64,000 nucleotides of DNA from Pelotomaculum isophthalicicum JI (GTDB lineage Bacteria; Bacillota; Desulfotomaculia; Desulfotomaculales; Pelotomaculaceae), in contig NZ_JAKOAV010000004.1 in NCBI RefSeq assembly GCF_029478095.1, positions 1-64,000 of the forward strand, in the 5' to 3' direction. The notes beneath the pieces are model-generated. The model was not told the DNA's origin and did not search any database. It was given only the letters and a program-made list of their open reading frames with translations. Of this stretch, positions 62,156 to 64,000 are shown one piece after another; position 1 is the stretch's first letter; each line of letters opens with the position of its first letter. Made by a program: the position numbers and the translations under genes.

Positions 62156-62758
62156 CTATTTTTTTGATACAAACCGGTTGCCTTTCAGGTAAAATCTCAG
62201 CGGCATGTCTGCTCCTTCGCGAATACCGACACGGGTTGTCATAACGATTGGCTCGTTTGTCTCTTGAGCTTTATGAATAAAAAGCGTTCCTCCGGTCAGA
62301 TCCATGCCGTTATGGCTGCGTGTTATCCCCATGGCCTGCACTAGTTTTGCCGGGCCTCCGCATAGTTCCTCCAGCCTCTCCCGCTTTCTTCTTAAACGCA
62401 TCAACTGCAGCCCTTCGACCGGCTCCAGCGCCCGGATCAAAACAGCCTCCCCTACACCTTCCGGTGCCGAAACCACATTAAAACAGTAATACATACCGTA
62501 AATAAAATATACATAAGCATAACCCGGCGCCCCGAACATCACCCGGTTGCGGCGAGTAATGCCGCGTGAGGCGTGACAGGCAGGATCACCTTGAAGATAA
62601 GCCTCTGTTTCAACAATTTTGCCGGCGGTGATTCCTTCCGGGGACATATGAACAAGCAGGCTACCTAGCAGTTCTCTGGCTACTGTAACAGTATCACGGT
62701 CGTAAAAAGCGCGGGGAAGGCTCTCTTTTTTTGCGACTGTCTCAGAAGTATCTAACAT
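62156..62758 (-). CDS. DNA-3-methyladenine glycosylase (MPG/AAG type)
   Basis: The enzyme removes alkylated and deaminated purines. After an N-terminal strand ([20 protein letters not shown]) come [18 protein letters not shown] near residue 49 with the catalytic Glu, [25 protein letters not shown] near 68-92 and [12 protein letters not shown] near 133. The ATG at 62758 (MLDTSET) is a better start than an upstream TTG; neither has a strong ribosome site. The length of 200 aa is normal. Confidence 0.93.
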   Translation of the reverse strand: MLDTSETVAKKESLPRAFYDRDTVTVARELLGSLLVHMSPEGITAGKIVETEAYLQGDPACHASRGITRRNRVMFGAPGYAYVYFIYGMYYCFNVVSAPEGVGEAVLIRALEPVEGLQLMRLRRKRERLEELCGGPAKLVQAMGITRSHNGMDLTGGTLFIHKAQETNEPIVMTTRVGIREGADMPLRFYLKGNRFVSKK

Positions 62759-62817
62759 TTTTAGGCACCAAATTTTTGTTTCATTAAAACATTTCAAGGC
62801 CGATAAAAAATCTGTTA

Positions 62818-62847
62818 TTCTGACTCCTGAATTCTGACTCCTGAGTC
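62818..62847. repeat. Stutter repeat, third locus
   Basis: TTCTGACTCCTGA occurs twice in tandem (62818-62830 and 62832-62844). It belongs to the same family as the arms at 23535-23973. It lies between polX and the glycosylase gene. Confidence 0.7.
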
Positions 62848-62856
62848 TTTAATCAG

Positions 62857-64000
62857 CTACTTATTTTTTTCATCCAGGTACAGGAGCAGTTTTTCCAACG
62901 GCATCGTGTTGACAATATCGCCGGCTTCCAGCCAAGCCCGGCGCGCCACCGCCACTCCATAAGGCATTTCGTCCATCCTTTTCAGGTCATGAGCATCTGT
63001 GTTTACGGCTATTTTAATACCTTTATCTTTGGCTAAGCGGGCGTTTATATCATTCAAATCCAGACGGTCCGGAGATGAGTTAATCTCTAATATCGTACCA
63101 CAAGCGGCGGCGGCATCCAATACTCTTTCAAGATTAAGAGCGTATTCATCCCGCCTCCCCAGCAAACGTCCGGTCACATGACCGATGATGTCGACATTTT
63201 TATTATTTATCGCCGAAATAATCCTGCCGGTCATCGTTTCGCGGTCCTGTCTAAAAGCGCTATGGACCGACGCCACTACTATGTCGGTTTCTTCAAGTAT
63301 TTCATCGGGACAATCCAAATCCCCCTTGGGAAGGATATCCACTTCCATACCCGTAAGAATTCTAAAATCCTCATTATTTTCACTAAATTTCTCATTCATC
63401 ATTCTTATCTCTCGGTGCTGTTTTTTTAGCTTTTCCAGAGAAAGCCCTTTTGCGATTTTAAGAGACTGCGAGTGGTCGGTAATAGCCAAATACTTATAGC
63501 CTTTTTCTTTGGCCCTTTTCACAACTTGCTCAATGGTAGCGACGCCGTCGCTCCAAGTAGTATGAATATGCAAGTCGCCTATTATATCACTCTGTTCCAC
63601 TAACTGCGGAAGTCTGTCATTAATAGCGGATTCAATTTCGCCCCGGTCTTCCCGGATTTCAGGAGGTATATAGGACATGCCCAGGGCAGCGTATATATCC
63701 CCTTCATCATGGACCGCATCGGTTCGCTCTATCACTGAATGAGCAAAATCCACACCTTTTGCGCCTAATATTTCTTGCAATCGAGACAGATGCTTTTTAC
63801 TTCCGGTGCTTTTATGCAGCGCCAGAAAGAACATCTCCTCCGGCACAATTTCCAATTCGACGTCAATACCCCACCAGGTATGAAATCTGGCACGGTTTTC
63901 AACTATTTTCGCCGCCTCTTTTATGCGTGGATGGCTTTTAACTGCATCAAAAACCATGCTTGCGTCTTCAGCCTCAACCACCAGGTCAATATCTCCCACT
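62857..64000 (-). CDS. polX: DNA polymerase X / PHP-domain protein, 3' part (5' end outside)
   Basis: The frame is open to the window edge. It starts within the polymerase palm domain (GDIDLVVEAED; two Asp ligands as DID) and continues to the PHP domain with DLHIHTTWSDG near residue 142 of the visible part, LAITDHSQS near 172, GMEVDILP near 217 and NTDAHDL near 340. The PHP part is a 3'-5' exonuclease with a metal site. About a third of the protein should lie outside. Confidence 0.93.
   Translation of the reverse strand, partial: VGDIDLVVEAEDASMVFDAVKSHPRIKEAAKIVENRARFHTWWGIDVELEIVPEEMFFLALHKSTGSKKHLSRLQEILGAKGVDFAHSVIERTDAVHDEGDIYAALGMSYIPPEIREDRGEIESAINDRLPQLVEQSDIIGDLHIHTTWSDGVATIEQVVKRAKEKGYKYLAITDHSQSLKIAKGLSLEKLKKQHREIRMMNEKFSENNEDFRILTGMEVDILPKGDLDCPDEILEETDIVVASVHSAFRQDRETMTGRIISAINNKNVDIIGHVTGRLLGRRDEYALNLERVLDAAAACGTILEINSSPDRLDLNDINARLAKDKGIKIAVNTDAHDLKRMDEMPYGVAVARRAWLEAGDIVNTMPLEKLLLYLDEKNK

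Overview
The window looks like chromosome from an anaerobic, spore-forming, low-GC Gram-positive bacterium of the Peptococcaceae type (Pelotomaculum/Desulfotomaculum relatives). The evidence is the sporulation genes (spoIVA, a spoIIP-like gene, spmA/spmB, and the DUF3189/YIEGIA cluster), the clostridial fusion of ispH with rpsA, oxygen-sensitive radical-SAM thiamine enzymes (ThiC, ThiH), a TM1266-type regulator and a 2[4Fe-4S] ferredoxin. The genus is an inference from gene content. Almost every gene lies on the minus strand; only the PBP1A, HicB-like and CBM genes are on the plus strand. Many starts are TTG or GTG and were chosen from Shine-Dalgarno spacing.

Layout. 1-0.55 kb: 5' part of an IS91-family transposase. 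0.6-14.8 kb: a conserved Firmicute core block (spoIVA, gpsA, plsY, der, DUF512 radical-SAM protein, DUF3189 pair, YIEGIA pair, spoIIP-like, DUF1614, ispH-rpsA, plsC, cmk). 14.8-16.9 kb: an AT-rich insert (hemerythrin, ferredoxin, TM1266 regulator, cupin). 16.9-27.2 kb: aromatic amino acid genes, read trpE-trpG-(gap)-trpC-trpB-trpA-aroF-tyrA-aroA, with a VTT-domain gene and a HutP homologue upstream. trpD and trpF are absent; a ~490-bp gap with MITE-like inverted repeats lies where trpD would be expected. 27.2-31.4 kb: a hypothetical gene, rluB, a VanW/stalk-domain gene, and spmAB. 31.5-37.3 kb: thiamine synthesis (TPP riboswitch-thiS-thiG-thiH-thiE-thiC, preceded by thiL and a ThiD2-like gene). 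37.4-47.3 kb: an APC permease and an 8.35-kb cyclic beta-1,2-glucan synthase-like gene. 47.5-49.6 kb: an acyl-CoA ligase behind a T-box leader. 49.6-55.9 kb: PBP1A, orphan HicB-like, two secreted proteins and a small CBM protein. 56-64 kb: mutS2, U32 peptidase, Nif3-like, 3-methyladenine glycosylase, and the 3' part of polX.

The most interesting content is RNA-level control. A trpE leader begins with a near-consensus promoter and ten regularly spaced (G/U/A)AG triplets in front of an intrinsic terminator, the architecture of a TRAP (MtrB) target. aroF has its own promoter, a mini-ORF with Phe and Trp codons, and a terminator. A T-box leader stands in front of an acyl-CoA ligase, an unexpected target that suggests the ligase feeds amino-acid synthesis by reductive carboxylation. 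A TPP riboswitch with a consensus promoter controls thiS-G-H-E-C. I did not find a CRISPR array, rRNA or tRNA gene.
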